Source: Psychrobacter aquaticus CMS 56 (lineage in GTDB: Bacteria > Pseudomonadota > Gammaproteobacteria > Pseudomonadales > Moraxellaceae). From it: 64,000 nucleotides of DNA. The stretch spans positions 1 to 64,000 of the forward strand of contig NZ_AUSW01000030.1 in NCBI RefSeq assembly GCF_000471625.1, written 5' to 3'. Under the pieces are notes generated by a model. It saw nothing but the letters and a program-made list of their open reading frames with translations, ran no database searches and was not told where the DNA came from. Of the stretch, positions 53,869 through 63,339 are shown piece after piece. The translations under genes were made by a program, and so were the position numbers. Within the stretch, counting starts at the first letter, position 1. Every line of letters starts with the position of its first letter.

Positions 53869-54693
53869 ATGCCACAAGCTCTACCATCCGACCCTATCTT
53901 AGTCTTTGATATTGAGACCGTCGCTGATATTGATGCGGCTCGCCGTATTTATCCGCAATTGGCGGATCTAAATGATGCGGATGCATTAAGTGCATTGACT
54001 GCGATACGCACACAAGAGGCTGGACATGATTTTATGCGCTTGCCATTACAGCGCATCGTTTGTATTTCAGCCTTATATATTAAAGATGGCAAATTATCGT
54101 TATTTTCGTTGACAGCCGATAAGTTTGACGAAAAAGACATTATTGCCAAGTTTTTTCGAGCATTTAGTGACCTTGAAAAACTGCCACAGCTCATCAGCTG
54201 GAATGGCTCAGGTTTTGATATTCCGGTGCTCATATATCGTGCCATGCAGTATGATTTGTCCGCACCGTGGTTGTTTGAAGAAGGCGCACGTATCAAAAAC
54301 ATGCGCTTCGATAATTATGTCAATCGCTTCCACACGCGCCATCTTGATTTGATGGACAGATTTAGCCAATACGGTGCCAGTCGCCGCGAAGCGATGGATG
54401 TGGTTGCAAGTTTATATGGCCTACCGGGCAAAACAGATGTCGATGGCAGTATGGTTGGCGATCTCGTTAGCAATGACGACTGGCAGACACTATCGATATA
54501 TTGTGAGTCTGACGTCATGAATACTTGGCTGATCTATTTGCGCTGGTTGCGTTTGACAGGAGAGCTGTCTTCCACAGATTTTGATGCTTGGCAACAGCAG
54601 AGCTATGATTATCTAGCAAAGTATACCCAAGCAGATGGCAGTGCACGCCATCAAGAATTCATTGCGGACTGGTCATCTGCACCCAAATCATAA
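53869..54693 (+). CDS. DEDD-family 3'-5' exonuclease, PolB-like
   Basis: About 274 residues. Exo I is VFDIETVADIDAARR, Exo II is SWNGSGFDIPVL, and the last motif lies in YCESDVMNTWLIYLRWL, giving a complete DEDD metal site. This is the predicted 3'-5' exonuclease related to the proofreading domain of DNA polymerase B; no polymerase domain is attached. Start at 53869 has CAGGAA 5 nt upstream; a TTG at 53848 is less likely. It lies between cysM and rlmD, probably co-transcribed with cysM (45-nt gap). Confidence 0.9.
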   Translation: MPQALPSDPILVFDIETVADIDAARRIYPQLADLNDADALSALTAIRTQEAGHDFMRLPLQRIVCISALYIKDGKLSLFSLTADKFDEKDIIAKFFRAFSDLEKLPQLISWNGSGFDIPVLIYRAMQYDLSAPWLFEEGARIKNMRFDNYVNRFHTRHLDLMDRFSQYGASRREAMDVVASLYGLPGKTDVDGSMVGDLVSNDDWQTLSIYCESDVMNTWLIYLRWLRLTGELSSTDFDAWQQQSYDYLAKYTQADGSARHQEFIADWSSAPKS

Positions 54694-54772
54694 AACACCG
54701 TATTACATATAATGGCTGTTACCCTCATTACCCTATTTTTAGTTATTTATCATTTATTATTAAGGCAGGTTT

Positions 54773-56326
54773 ATGCAACCCACCGATTCAAAAACGTCTA
54801 CAACGCTTGATACCACGCAAGATGCCGTGCAAAAAGCCAACGATACTCAAGCCATTGCTATTCCACCTAATAAAAAAAAATCCAAGCCCTCACCAAAGAC
54901 GCGTCGTCGTCTGAAAGAGGCAGAGCCGATTCCTTTTACCGTTGATAGATTGTCACATGATGGTCGCGGTGTTGCCATCTATGGCAATGGTTTTGGGGTT
55001 GATGATGGCCACGCTGAAGACAAACATGGCAAAACAGTCTTTGTCAGTTTTGCGTTGCCAGGTGAAAGCGCATTGGTCAAAATAACCAATAGCCGTGCCA
55101 GTTTTGAGGAAGGCGATGCAATCAGCATCACTGCCAATACAAATCCTGAACGCGCCGTACCGCCTTGCCCACATTTTGGCGTCTGCGGCGGCTGCAACTT
55201 GCAGCACTGGGAACCTGTAGGACAAATCAATTTTAAACAATCTGTACTGGCTGAAATGCTTATGCATCAAGCCAATGTAGCGCCGGATCATTGGCTTGAG
55301 CCAGTCGTCGGCGACCGTTTAGGTTATCGCACTAAAGCTCGACTTGGCGTCCGTTATGTCGTCAAAAAAGAAACGGCATTGGTGGGTTTCCGTGAGCGCT
55401 CAAGTAATTTCTTAGCCGAGTTAAATGAATGTCATATCTTAGATCCACGCATTGGTTTTGAGATTGAAAATTTAAAAACGCTAATTAGCACATTAGAGAG
55501 CCGTGACAAGATTGCCCAGCTTGAATTGGCCATGGGTGAGCAAATACCTGAGCTGCCCGATGGCAATCAACCCGTTGCTCTTATTGTGCGCAACTTGGAA
55601 CCATTGTCAGATGCTGATATAGATAAATTAAAAGTGTTTTTTGCTGCCCGCAATTGGCAACTATATTTACAGTCTAAGGGTGTTGATAGCATTCAGCGTA
55701 TCGCCTTAACGAATGATGATGACATGAGCCAGCAGTTTGGACGCTTGTATTATCAATTACCAGAGTATGACCTCACTTTTGAGTTTATTCCTACCGATTT
55801 TACGCAAGTAAACCTGTCTGTGAACCGTCAAATGACCAAAATTGCCTGCGACTTGCTAGAGTTAAAAGCAGGTGAACGCGTACTGGATCTGTTTAGTGGA
55901 TTGGGCAATTTTAGCTTGCCGTTAGCGCGACTCGTTGGTGAAACAGGCTCAGTTATTGGTGTTGAAGGTAGCGAAGCCATGACCGCACGCGCCGCTGATA
56001 ATGCACGTCGCAACGGCATCACCAATACTGAGTTCTATAGCCAAGACTTGACGCAAGACTGCACTGACAAACCTTGGGCCAATCAAGGCTTTGATGCGCT
56101 ATTAATTGACCCACCGCGTTCTGGTGCATGGGAGATTATGCAGTATTTGCCTAAATTCAATGCCGAGCGCATCGTTTATGTTTCTTGCAACCCTGCAACA
56201 CTTGCTCGCGATACCAAAGCATTGTTAGAGCAAGGCTATCGTTTGACTCATGCTGGCGTGATGGATATGTTTTGCCATACGGGTCATGTCGAGTCAATCG
56301 CTCGTTTTGAGAAAATAGCCGTTTAG
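54773..56326 (+). CDS. rlmD: 23S rRNA (uracil-1939-C5)-methyltransferase
   Basis: 517 residues; SAM-dependent RNA methyltransferase with a 4Fe-4S cluster. An N-terminal lysine-rich tail precedes a TRAM domain ([19 protein letters not shown]). The cluster cysteines lie in [16 protein letters not shown] plus the later ECHIL. Motifs [16 protein letters not shown] (SAM), [11 protein letters not shown] and the catalytic loop [12 protein letters not shown] are all present. Between the exonuclease and relA, as in pseudomonads where rlmD precedes relA. AAGGCAGG lies just before the ATG. Confidence 0.96.
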   Translation: MQPTDSKTSTTLDTTQDAVQKANDTQAIAIPPNKKKSKPSPKTRRRLKEAEPIPFTVDRLSHDGRGVAIYGNGFGVDDGHAEDKHGKTVFVSFALPGESALVKITNSRASFEEGDAISITANTNPERAVPPCPHFGVCGGCNLQHWEPVGQINFKQSVLAEMLMHQANVAPDHWLEPVVGDRLGYRTKARLGVRYVVKKETALVGFRERSSNFLAELNECHILDPRIGFEIENLKTLISTLESRDKIAQLELAMGEQIPELPDGNQPVALIVRNLEPLSDADIDKLKVFFAARNWQLYLQSKGVDSIQRIALTNDDDMSQQFGRLYYQLPEYDLTFEFIPTDFTQVNLSVNRQMTKIACDLLELKAGERVLDLFSGLGNFSLPLARLVGETGSVIGVEGSEAMTARAADNARRNGITNTEFYSQDLTQDCTDKPWANQGFDALLIDPPRSGAWEIMQYLPKFNAERIVYVSCNPATLARDTKALLEQGYRLTHAGVMDMFCHTGHVESIARFEKIAV

Positions 56327-56571
56327 TACCCTTCTTCGTTAATTGAACCTTTCAAAATAGCCGTATTTTCAGCAACTTATTCTTAATCAAAACTTAAGTT
56401 AAGCAACGCTAATAAATGACGGCTATTTATTCTAATTAACAACAGACATTACATAGCCTCCCTTGATTTGTCGCTTCAAAATGCGATAATAACAAACAAT
56501 CTTCTTATGTTTACTTAGTCGAAACATAGTGAATATTTGCACTCATAACTTTATATATTTTACGCGCATTT

Positions 56572-56607
56572 TATGGCTGCTAGAAATAGAGATTTTTAGC
56601 AGCCATA
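56572..56607. other. Perfect 11-bp hairpin in the relA leader
   Basis: TATGGCTGCTA (56572-56582) pairs with TAGCAGCCATA (56597-56607) around a 14-nt loop. No T-run follows, so it is not a plain terminator. It lies about 97 nt before relA in a 377-bp gap that otherwise shows nothing. Confidence 0.6.
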
Positions 56608-56703
56608 CTGGCTTATATCTGACACTTGGTGAATCATAAATTCAAAGTGTAGGCATAGTAGATGAGGTTATAATCAATTCAAAATAGCTAAGAGGAGTCG
56701 GCT

Positions 56704-59256
56704 ATGGTAAAAATTCGTGAAGGATTACCGCTAGTGGATGGACAGACCACGCAAGCCGATAGTGCAGCACTGGCGGCGCAACTGGTCGCGAGCCAACGCT
56801 CTCATCAGTCCGCCAACAGCTATGCCCAAATCCCGCTCGATATCAAATACCAGCTGTCCACTCATAAGCTACACACCACTTTTGATCGCTCAGCTTTATA
56901 TGCTCTTCACAGTCATGATCCAAAGCTCAAAAATGAATATTCTGACAATCTGCTTTTAGATAAAAATCATGCGATTTCAAAAAAAGAGCTTGAAACGATT
57001 GACTCAGATCAGATGAATATTGATATTCCTACTTGGTTAGACAATGTAGCCAAGCGTATTGGGCAAGAGTCCGTACCCAATCTAAGCGCTGCTTGTGAAT
57101 TTATCCGCAATCATATGAATACCAGCAAGTCTGAGCGTTCAGGCGCTTATGTGACTGGTATCGGTATGACCGACATATTGACCTATCTGTATCAAGACGA
57201 AGATGCCCTTGTCGCGGCCATGCTATATCGTAGCGCACGTAAATCAGTCATCAGTCTCGCTGATATAGAAAAAAACTTTGGGGCGGACATATCGACCTTA
57301 GTCAAAGATACTCTAGCCATGGGGCAGCTGTCTGAAATTATTGAGAGTAATAAACGCTTAGAAGATCACTTCGTCAACAATCAACGTGACCAGCTATCTA
57401 ATATTTATAGCATGCTCATTTCTGTCACCAACGATGTGCGCGTGGTACTGATTAAACTCGCTGAGCGTACTTTTGCCATGCGCGAATTGACCTTTTCTAA
57501 TGAAGAGCGTCAAAGCCGCGTAGCACGTGAGGTCATGACTATTTATGCTCCGTTAGCGCATCGATTGGGTATCGCGCAACTTAAGTGGGAGCTTGAGGAC
57601 TTAGCCTTTCGTTATCTTGCGCCTGAACGTTACAAAGAGATCGCCAAACTGCTGTCTGAAAAACGCAGCGAACGCGAGTCCTATATTCAGCGCGTGCAAG
57701 ACCAGCTGAATGAAGCGTTGGCAGAAGCCAATATTGAGGGCGAAGTTTCTGGACGCGTCAAGCATATCTACTCTATCTACCGAAAAATGAAGCTCAAAGG
57801 TTTATCTTTCGATCAGCTCTATGATATTCGTGCGCTGCGGGTACTGGTGACTAGCCCCTCAGATTGTTATCACGTGCTCGGATTGGTACACGGTTTATGG
57901 CGTTATATTCCTGAGCAATTTGATGATTATCTTACCAATCCTAAGTCCAATGGCTACCGCTCATTACATACGGCGGTGATTGCTGAGAACAAATCGCTTG
58001 AAGTACAGATTCGTACTCATGAAATGCATTTTGAGGCCGAGCTTGGCATGTGCGCACATGTCAATTACAAAGAGGGTCTGAAAAACAAAAAGGACAACTA
58101 CCTTAATCAACGGATCAACTCTCTGCGTCAGCTATTATCTATCAATAATGAAACGCGTAATCAGCCACGCTCGTCTTTAGTAACAGGCGAAGACATAGAT
58201 GAGATGGGCCTTGATGAAGAAGAGCAACTCGTTGATTTTGATGAGCTCGAACGTATTTATATCTTTAGCCGTGATGGAGACATTACCGAGCTGCCAAAAG
58301 GCGCGACCGTCCTTGATTTTGCCTATTATGTGCATACGCAAGTTGGTAACCGTGCGCAGGCCGCTCGAGTCAATCAGCGCTATGTACCGCTGACCTATCA
58401 GCTCAAAACTGGCGAACAAGTCGAAATCATTACCAAGGCCTCACGTGAGCCCAATCGCGACTGGCTGGTCGCTTCACTTGGTTATATTCATACCAATCGC
58501 GCCCGCTCAAAACTGCGGCAATGGTTCAACAAACAAGATCGCGATAAAAATATCGAGATTGGCCGTCAAATGCTCAGCAAAGAGCTTGAGCGTTTATCTG
58601 TGCATCCAAATAGCATCGATTTGAATGACTATATTCAGCATTTTCACGTCAATACTACCGATGACATAATCGTTGGATTGGTGACAGGCGACATTGGTCT
58701 AAATCAGCTGACTGCCCATATTTCTCGGCAGCTACATTTAGAACCTGAAACAGATCCAGAGGATTTTGTACCGAGCGCAGACACCAGAGATGCAAGCAAA
58801 CTTGATGCTTACAAAATTCGTATCGATGGGCTGGATAATATCGAAATTAACTTAGCTGGCTGCTGCCATCCTGTACATGGTGAGCCGATAGCTGGCTATA
58901 TTACCTTGTCACGAGGTGTCAGTGTGCACAACCGTGGTTGCCCTGAATATTCACGCCTTATCGAGCGCGATCCTGAACGCGGCATAGAAGCAGCTTGGCG
59001 GGTTCAGTCTGGTCGTTATCAACCAGTTGATATTCACGTAGAGGCCTATGACAGACGGGGGCTATTGCGGGATTTGACGCAAATTATCGACAAAGAAAAC
59101 GTCAATATTCGCCAAGTGCAAACGCTTAGCAATGACGATAACATTGCCTTTTTGAAATTTCATATTGAAGTTTCAGGCTTGGCACATTTATCCAAACTGT
59201 TGGCCAAACTGGAGCAGCAACATGGTATATTGCATGCTCGGCGTGCCGTTGCTTAA
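56704..59256 (+). CDS. relA: GTP pyrophosphokinase RelA
   Basis: 850 residues; ribosome-linked (p)ppGpp synthetase of the stringent response. Residues about 130-290 are an HD-like domain whose metal site is lost: at the expected HDxxED place the sequence is MLYRSARKSVISL, so hydrolysis is not expected. The synthetase has YRKMKLKGLSFDQLYDIRAL, NPKSNGYRSLHTAVI and VQIRTHEMHFEAE. Then TGS (IYIFSRDGDITELPKGATVL), a zinc-finger region with AGCCHPVHGEPIAGY, and a C-terminal ACT (RRGLLRDLTQIIDKENVNIR). AGAGGAG precedes the ATG. The neighbour rlmD is conserved. Probably monofunctional. Confidence 0.96.
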   Translation: MVKIREGLPLVDGQTTQADSAALAAQLVASQRSHQSANSYAQIPLDIKYQLSTHKLHTTFDRSALYALHSHDPKLKNEYSDNLLLDKNHAISKKELETIDSDQMNIDIPTWLDNVAKRIGQESVPNLSAACEFIRNHMNTSKSERSGAYVTGIGMTDILTYLYQDEDALVAAMLYRSARKSVISLADIEKNFGADISTLVKDTLAMGQLSEIIESNKRLEDHFVNNQRDQLSNIYSMLISVTNDVRVVLIKLAERTFAMRELTFSNEERQSRVAREVMTIYAPLAHRLGIAQLKWELEDLAFRYLAPERYKEIAKLLSEKRSERESYIQRVQDQLNEALAEANIEGEVSGRVKHIYSIYRKMKLKGLSFDQLYDIRALRVLVTSPSDCYHVLGLVHGLWRYIPEQFDDYLTNPKSNGYRSLHTAVIAENKSLEVQIRTHEMHFEAELGMCAHVNYKEGLKNKKDNYLNQRINSLRQLLSINNETRNQPRSSLVTGEDIDEMGLDEEEQLVDFDELERIYIFSRDGDITELPKGATVLDFAYYVHTQVGNRAQAARVNQRYVPLTYQLKTGEQVEIITKASREPNRDWLVASLGYIHTNRARSKLRQWFNKQDRDKNIEIGRQMLSKELERLSVHPNSIDLNDYIQHFHVNTTDDIIVGLVTGDIGLNQLTAHISRQLHLEPETDPEDFVPSADTRDASKLDAYKIRIDGLDNIEINLAGCCHPVHGEPIAGYITLSRGVSVHNRGCPEYSRLIERDPERGIEAAWRVQSGRYQPVDIHVEAYDRRGLLRDLTQIIDKENVNIRQVQTLSNDDNIAFLKFHIEVSGLAHLSKLLAKLEQQHGILHARRAVA

Positions 59257-59311
59257 TATAAAAATAAATTCGTACACCTTTTTTTAATCAAAGAGTCACC
59301 CTAAAAACACC

Positions 59312-60271
59312 ATGCCTGAATTGCCCGAAGTAGAAACAACTAAGACCAGCCTTTCACCATTATTGGGGCAACAAGTCGTTGATCTAAAAATATTTCAGCC
59401 GAAGCTACGCTGGTCGATGCCCGATGACTTAGATAAGCTAGTCAATCACACATTAAATAGCGTCGAACGTCGAGCGAAATATTTAATACTAAATTTTTTG
59501 CCAGTAGCGCCCAATAATGCTCACACTGCTGCTGGAGTTGATACATCAGCGCCGCGTCAGCTATTGATTCATCTCGGGATGTCAGGTAGCTTACAGCAGC
59601 ACCGTTACGGTACTGAGAAACGCAAACATGATCATTTGATGATCGTTTTTAACGATGCAGATAATACAAAATATCAGTTACATTATCATGACCCAAGACG
59701 TTTTGGCTCAGTTTTATGGTATCAGGATTATAGTGCTAAACTATTGGATCATCTGGGTCCTGAGCCACTGTCAGATGAATTTACTGCTGACTATCTGTAC
59801 CATTTAATCCAACGTACAAACCTAGCAGATAAACACATATCTAATAAAAGCATTATCGATAAAGCAGCCAATAAAACCAAATCACCTAAATCACCACAGC
59901 CTATCACCCGCCCTATCAAATCAGTCATTATGGAACAACAGGTTGTGGTTGGCGTTGGTAATATCTATGCGACAGAAAGTTTGTATCTATCAGGCATACA
60001 CCCTGCTATCCCTGCTCATCAACTATCCTATGAGCAAATCGCTATTTTGGTTGGTCACATTAAAGTTATCTTACAAAAAGCAATAGAACTTGGTGGGTCG
60101 ACACTACGAGACTTCACAGTGGCAAGTGGCCAAACCGGTTACTTCCAACAGACGTTGAACGTTTACGGTAGGCAAGGTGAAGCATGTACACATTGTGAGA
60201 CAATGCTCGAGAATATCAAACTTAATGGCCGAGCCAGCGTTTACTGTCCACATTGCCAACCTATCACCTAA
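59312..60271 (+). CDS. mutM: Formamidopyrimidine-DNA glycosylase
   Basis: 319 residues, longer than the usual 270. It removes oxidised purines such as 8-oxoguanine. The processed start MPELPEVETT provides catalytic P2 and E3; the lysine in RRAKYLILN (K56) and the H2TH segment VVGVGNIYATESLYLSGIHP are present. The C-terminal zinc finger has C292, C295, C312 and C315 with the arginine in KLNGRASVY. Two inserts are visible: about residues 63-82 (PVAPNNAHTAAGVD) and about 169-200 (KAANKTKSPKSPQPITRP), both polar and absent from standard MutM. It follows relA by 55 nt and may share its transcript. Confidence 0.95.
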   Translation: MPELPEVETTKTSLSPLLGQQVVDLKIFQPKLRWSMPDDLDKLVNHTLNSVERRAKYLILNFLPVAPNNAHTAAGVDTSAPRQLLIHLGMSGSLQQHRYGTEKRKHDHLMIVFNDADNTKYQLHYHDPRRFGSVLWYQDYSAKLLDHLGPEPLSDEFTADYLYHLIQRTNLADKHISNKSIIDKAANKTKSPKSPQPITRPIKSVIMEQQVVVGVGNIYATESLYLSGIHPAIPAHQLSYEQIAILVGHIKVILQKAIELGGSTLRDFTVASGQTGYFQQTLNVYGRQGEACTHCETMLENIKLNGRASVYCPHCQPIT

Positions 60272-60539
60272 AAACCTTATCATGGGCAATTAAAATAGAT
60301 TTGAAACATTAGGGCATGTCATAGTCAGCTATCTTATATTTTTGCTATGACGGCTAAACGGCGCGCATTTGTATTGCTTATTAACGCGCATCTTGCTTTA
60401 ATAGTGCTAGGATTTACATAAATAGTGCATACTGTTTAGTTGTCTGTAATATTTAATTCATCTATCATCGCCGCGGTATTTCTATGTAGAAATAACAGCA
60501 GCAAGCAATCATATTAATTATGAATTTTAGGATATCGTT

Positions 60540-60980
60540 ATGACTGTTAAAGCCAAGAACCGACGCACAGTTAAACAGAAAGTTTTTACTGTAGCCGCAA
60601 GTTTAAGTTTATTGGTCGCTAGTATGCAGCCCGCCTTGGCAGCAATAGAAATTGATGAAACAGATTTTGGACCTTCTTACGAAACCATGGTGGTTGATAC
60701 TGTCGTTGGTAAGCCTTTACAACTTGTAACCGCCGTTGCAGGCACTGCCGCTTATCTGGTTAGTTTGCCTTTTTCACTTATCGGTGGTAACGCAGATCAG
60801 GCGCAGCAGAAGCTATTTGTCGAACCTTGGGATGCAATGGGACGTTGCTTGGGTTGCACTGTCGCCGAAGATAACTACTATAAATCACAAGTCGATAATA
60901 ATAATATTATACGCATCGTCGTCGACCAACCATCAGAGATTTTGATCAACACTAATGATTATGTAGTCGTGACTCCATAA
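60540..60980 (+). CDS. Exported small hypothetical protein
   Basis: 146 residues. The N-terminus is a basic signal peptide (VKQKVFTVAASLSLLVASMQ, cleavage likely after ALA). The mature part contains DTVVGKPLQLVTAVAGTAAY, then LVSLPFSLIGGNADQAQQKL and VEPWDAMGRCLGC; the first two match a recurring small envelope-protein pattern in Moraxellaceae, which I cannot name. Two close cysteines (RCLGC) may bind a metal or form a disulphide. AGGATAT lies 6 nt before the ATG. Terminator 67 nt after the stop. Confidence 0.8.
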   Translation: MTVKAKNRRTVKQKVFTVAASLSLLVASMQPALAAIEIDETDFGPSYETMVVDTVVGKPLQLVTAVAGTAAYLVSLPFSLIGGNADQAQQKLFVEPWDAMGRCLGCTVAEDNYYKSQVDNNNIIRIVVDQPSEILINTNDYVVVTP

Positions 60981-61047
60981 TCATTTATTTTTAAGACAAT
61001 TCAATAATATACGATTATCCAAGATAATAACTTTATTAATAGACAAT

Positions 61048-61079
61048 AAAAAAAGGCTAACATTGCGTTAGCCTTTTTT
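61048..61079. terminator. Bidirectional terminator between the exported protein gene and typA
   Basis: AAAAAAGGCTAAC pairs with GTTAGCCTTTTTT around ATTGC, with A- and T-runs on either side. Confidence 0.92.
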
Positions 61080-61125
61080 GTTGTTTGATTCTGCTTAAGT
61101 CAAACTATCAACTTAAATCAAACTA

Positions 61126-62976
61126 TTAAGCACCTTTCTTACCACGACCATGACGCTTACGCTCACTCTCGGTCAAATAGCGTTTACGAATACGAACCGC
61201 TTTTGGTGTTACTTCGACCAATTCATCATCTTGGATAAATTCAAGTGCCTGTTCAAGCGTAAATTTAACGGCTGGCGTCAAAGTCAACGCTTCATCTGTA
61301 CCACTAGCACGAACGTTGGTTAATTGCTTAGCAGTGGTAGGATTGACGGCCATATCATCGTTACGAGAGTTTAGACCAACAATCATACCTTCATAAACTT
61401 CAAGCTGTGGCTCAGCGAATAGTTTACCGCGCTTTTGTAGGTTAAACAGTGCAAAGCCTAGGCAAGTGCCATTTGCCATAGAAACCAATACGCCGTTAGA
61501 GCGACCACCAACATCACCGATCTTTTGCGGACCATAATGTGAGAAGCTTGACGTCATGATGCCACTGCCTGAAGTCAGTGTTAAGAACTCTGAGCGGAAG
61601 CCGATCAAGCCACGAGCTGGCATGGTCGCTTCAATGCGCATACGACCTTTACCGTCAAGCTCCATATTGGTCATTTCGCCTTTGCGTAGACCAACCTGCT
61701 CCATAATAGAACCTTGATGTCCGTCTTCAATATCAAAGACAACGTTTTCATAAGGCTCTTGTAGCTTACCATCAACTTCTTTAACAATAACTTCTGGGCC
61801 TGATACACCAAGCTCAAAACCTTCACGGCGCATGTTTTCAATCAGTACAGACAAATGAAGCTCACCGCGACCTGATACTTTAAATTTATCAGGAGATTCA
61901 GTATCTTCTACACGTAATGCTACGTTATGAATCAGTTCACGCTCAAGACGCTCACGGATATTACGTGAAGTCACAAACTTACCATCACGACCAGCAAAAG
62001 GTGAATTATTTACTTGGAAGTTCATAGATACGGTTGGCTCATCTACCGTTAGTGCTGGCAGCGCCTCAACATTATTAGGATCACAAATTGTGTCTGAAAT
62101 ATTAAGCGCATCAATACCTGTAATACAGACGATATCACCCGCTTGTGCATCTTCTACTTCAATGCGGTCAAGACCGTGATAGCCCATAATCTTTAAGATG
62201 CGACCATTACGCGTTTTGCCATGCTTATCAATAACCGTAACTTGTGTGTTCGTTTTAATCTTACCACGTTGGATACGGCCGATACCGATAACACCAACAA
62301 AGCTATTGTAATCAAGGCTTGAGATTTGCATGCGGAATGGCGCATCTGCATCAACCTGTGGCGCTTGTACAACATCAACGATAGTTTTGAAAAGTGGTGT
62401 CATGTCATCAGCTAAATCGTCTGCTTCTAGACCTGCAACGCCATTTAATGCTGATGCATAAACAACTGGGAAATCCAACTGCTCATCAGTGGCACCTAGG
62501 TTGTCAAACAGATCAAATATTTGATCCATTACCCAATCAGGGCGTGAGCCAGGACGGTCAATTTTGTTAATAACAAGAATTGGCTTTAGACCTTGCTCAA
62601 ATGCTTTTTGTGTTACAAAACGAGTTTGAGGCATTGGACCATCAACAGCATCGACAACTAAAAGTACGCAGTCAACCATTGACATTACACGCTCAACTTC
62701 ACCACCGAAATCGGCGTGACCTGGAGTGTCCACAATGTTGATACGATATTCAGTGTCTTCAGTCTGATCTGTCCAGCGGATAGCTGTATTTTTAGCCAAA
62801 ATAGTAATACCACGTTCTTGCTCAATATCACCTGAGTCCATTGCACGTTCAGCAATGTTTGCACGGTCGCCAAAAGTACCAGATTGATGTAATAGCTTAT
62901 CAACCAAAGTCGTTTTACCGTGGTCAACGTGGGCAATAATTGCAATGTTACGCAGGTGTTTGATATCGTTCGCCAT
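61126..62976 (-). CDS. typA: Ribosome-associated GTPase TypA/BipA
   Basis: 616 residues. EF-G-like GTPase involved in ribosome assembly and growth at low temperature or stress. The G domain has [55 protein letters not shown] and INKIDRPGSRP. The C-terminal part holds the BipA-specific RMRIEATMPARGLIGFRSEF and a basic tail (RKRYLTESERKRHGRGKKG). It lies alone on the minus strand with terminators on both sides. Cold growth relevance fits a psychrotolerant host, but that is inference. Confidence 0.97.
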   Translation of the reverse strand: MANDIKHLRNIAIIAHVDHGKTTLVDKLLHQSGTFGDRANIAERAMDSGDIEQERGITILAKNTAIRWTDQTEDTEYRINIVDTPGHADFGGEVERVMSMVDCVLLVVDAVDGPMPQTRFVTQKAFEQGLKPILVINKIDRPGSRPDWVMDQIFDLFDNLGATDEQLDFPVVYASALNGVAGLEADDLADDMTPLFKTIVDVVQAPQVDADAPFRMQISSLDYNSFVGVIGIGRIQRGKIKTNTQVTVIDKHGKTRNGRILKIMGYHGLDRIEVEDAQAGDIVCITGIDALNISDTICDPNNVEALPALTVDEPTVSMNFQVNNSPFAGRDGKFVTSRNIRERLERELIHNVALRVEDTESPDKFKVSGRGELHLSVLIENMRREGFELGVSGPEVIVKEVDGKLQEPYENVVFDIEDGHQGSIMEQVGLRKGEMTNMELDGKGRMRIEATMPARGLIGFRSEFLTLTSGSGIMTSSFSHYGPQKIGDVGGRSNGVLVSMANGTCLGFALFNLQKRGKLFAEPQLEVYEGMIVGLNSRNDDMAVNPTTAKQLTNVRASGTDEALTLTPAVKFTLEQALEFIQDDELVEVTPKAVRIRKRYLTESERKRHGRGKKGA

Positions 62977-63339
62977 ATAAAATGCTCGTTTTGTCTTAAA
63001 AAAATGCAGTAGCAGTAAGCGCCGCTGGATAAACTTCTATAATAAATCAGACAGATATTGAGTAGCTATTTTTAGAGAACCTCATAATAGTGAAGATCAA
63101 AAAAAATAAAATAATTTCAATATAATCAGATATCTATGCTGATGAATTCATCGTACAGATGGCTATGCTAATGTACACCCTGTCAACTTACAGAATGTTT
63201 GGGCGGTTAGTATAACATTATTGCTTCATAAATTTATGTAATAACTTGCTTTTCTCAATACATAAATAAAAAAAAGCCACCTAGTGGGCAGCTTTTTTTG
63301 TAACTAATTATTTAATAATCATAACCGAGTGGCTACTAA
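62977..63339. other. Intergenic region typA to OmpA-type gene
   Basis: AT-rich typA upstream region; contains the terminator of the OmpA-type gene near 63268. No gene or repeat copy seen. Confidence 0.5.
63268..63300. terminator. Terminator of the OmpA-type gene
   Basis: AAAAAAAGC and CAC pair with GTG and GCTTTTTTT, with a 3-nt bulge; 40 nt after the stop on the minus strand. Confidence 0.75.
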
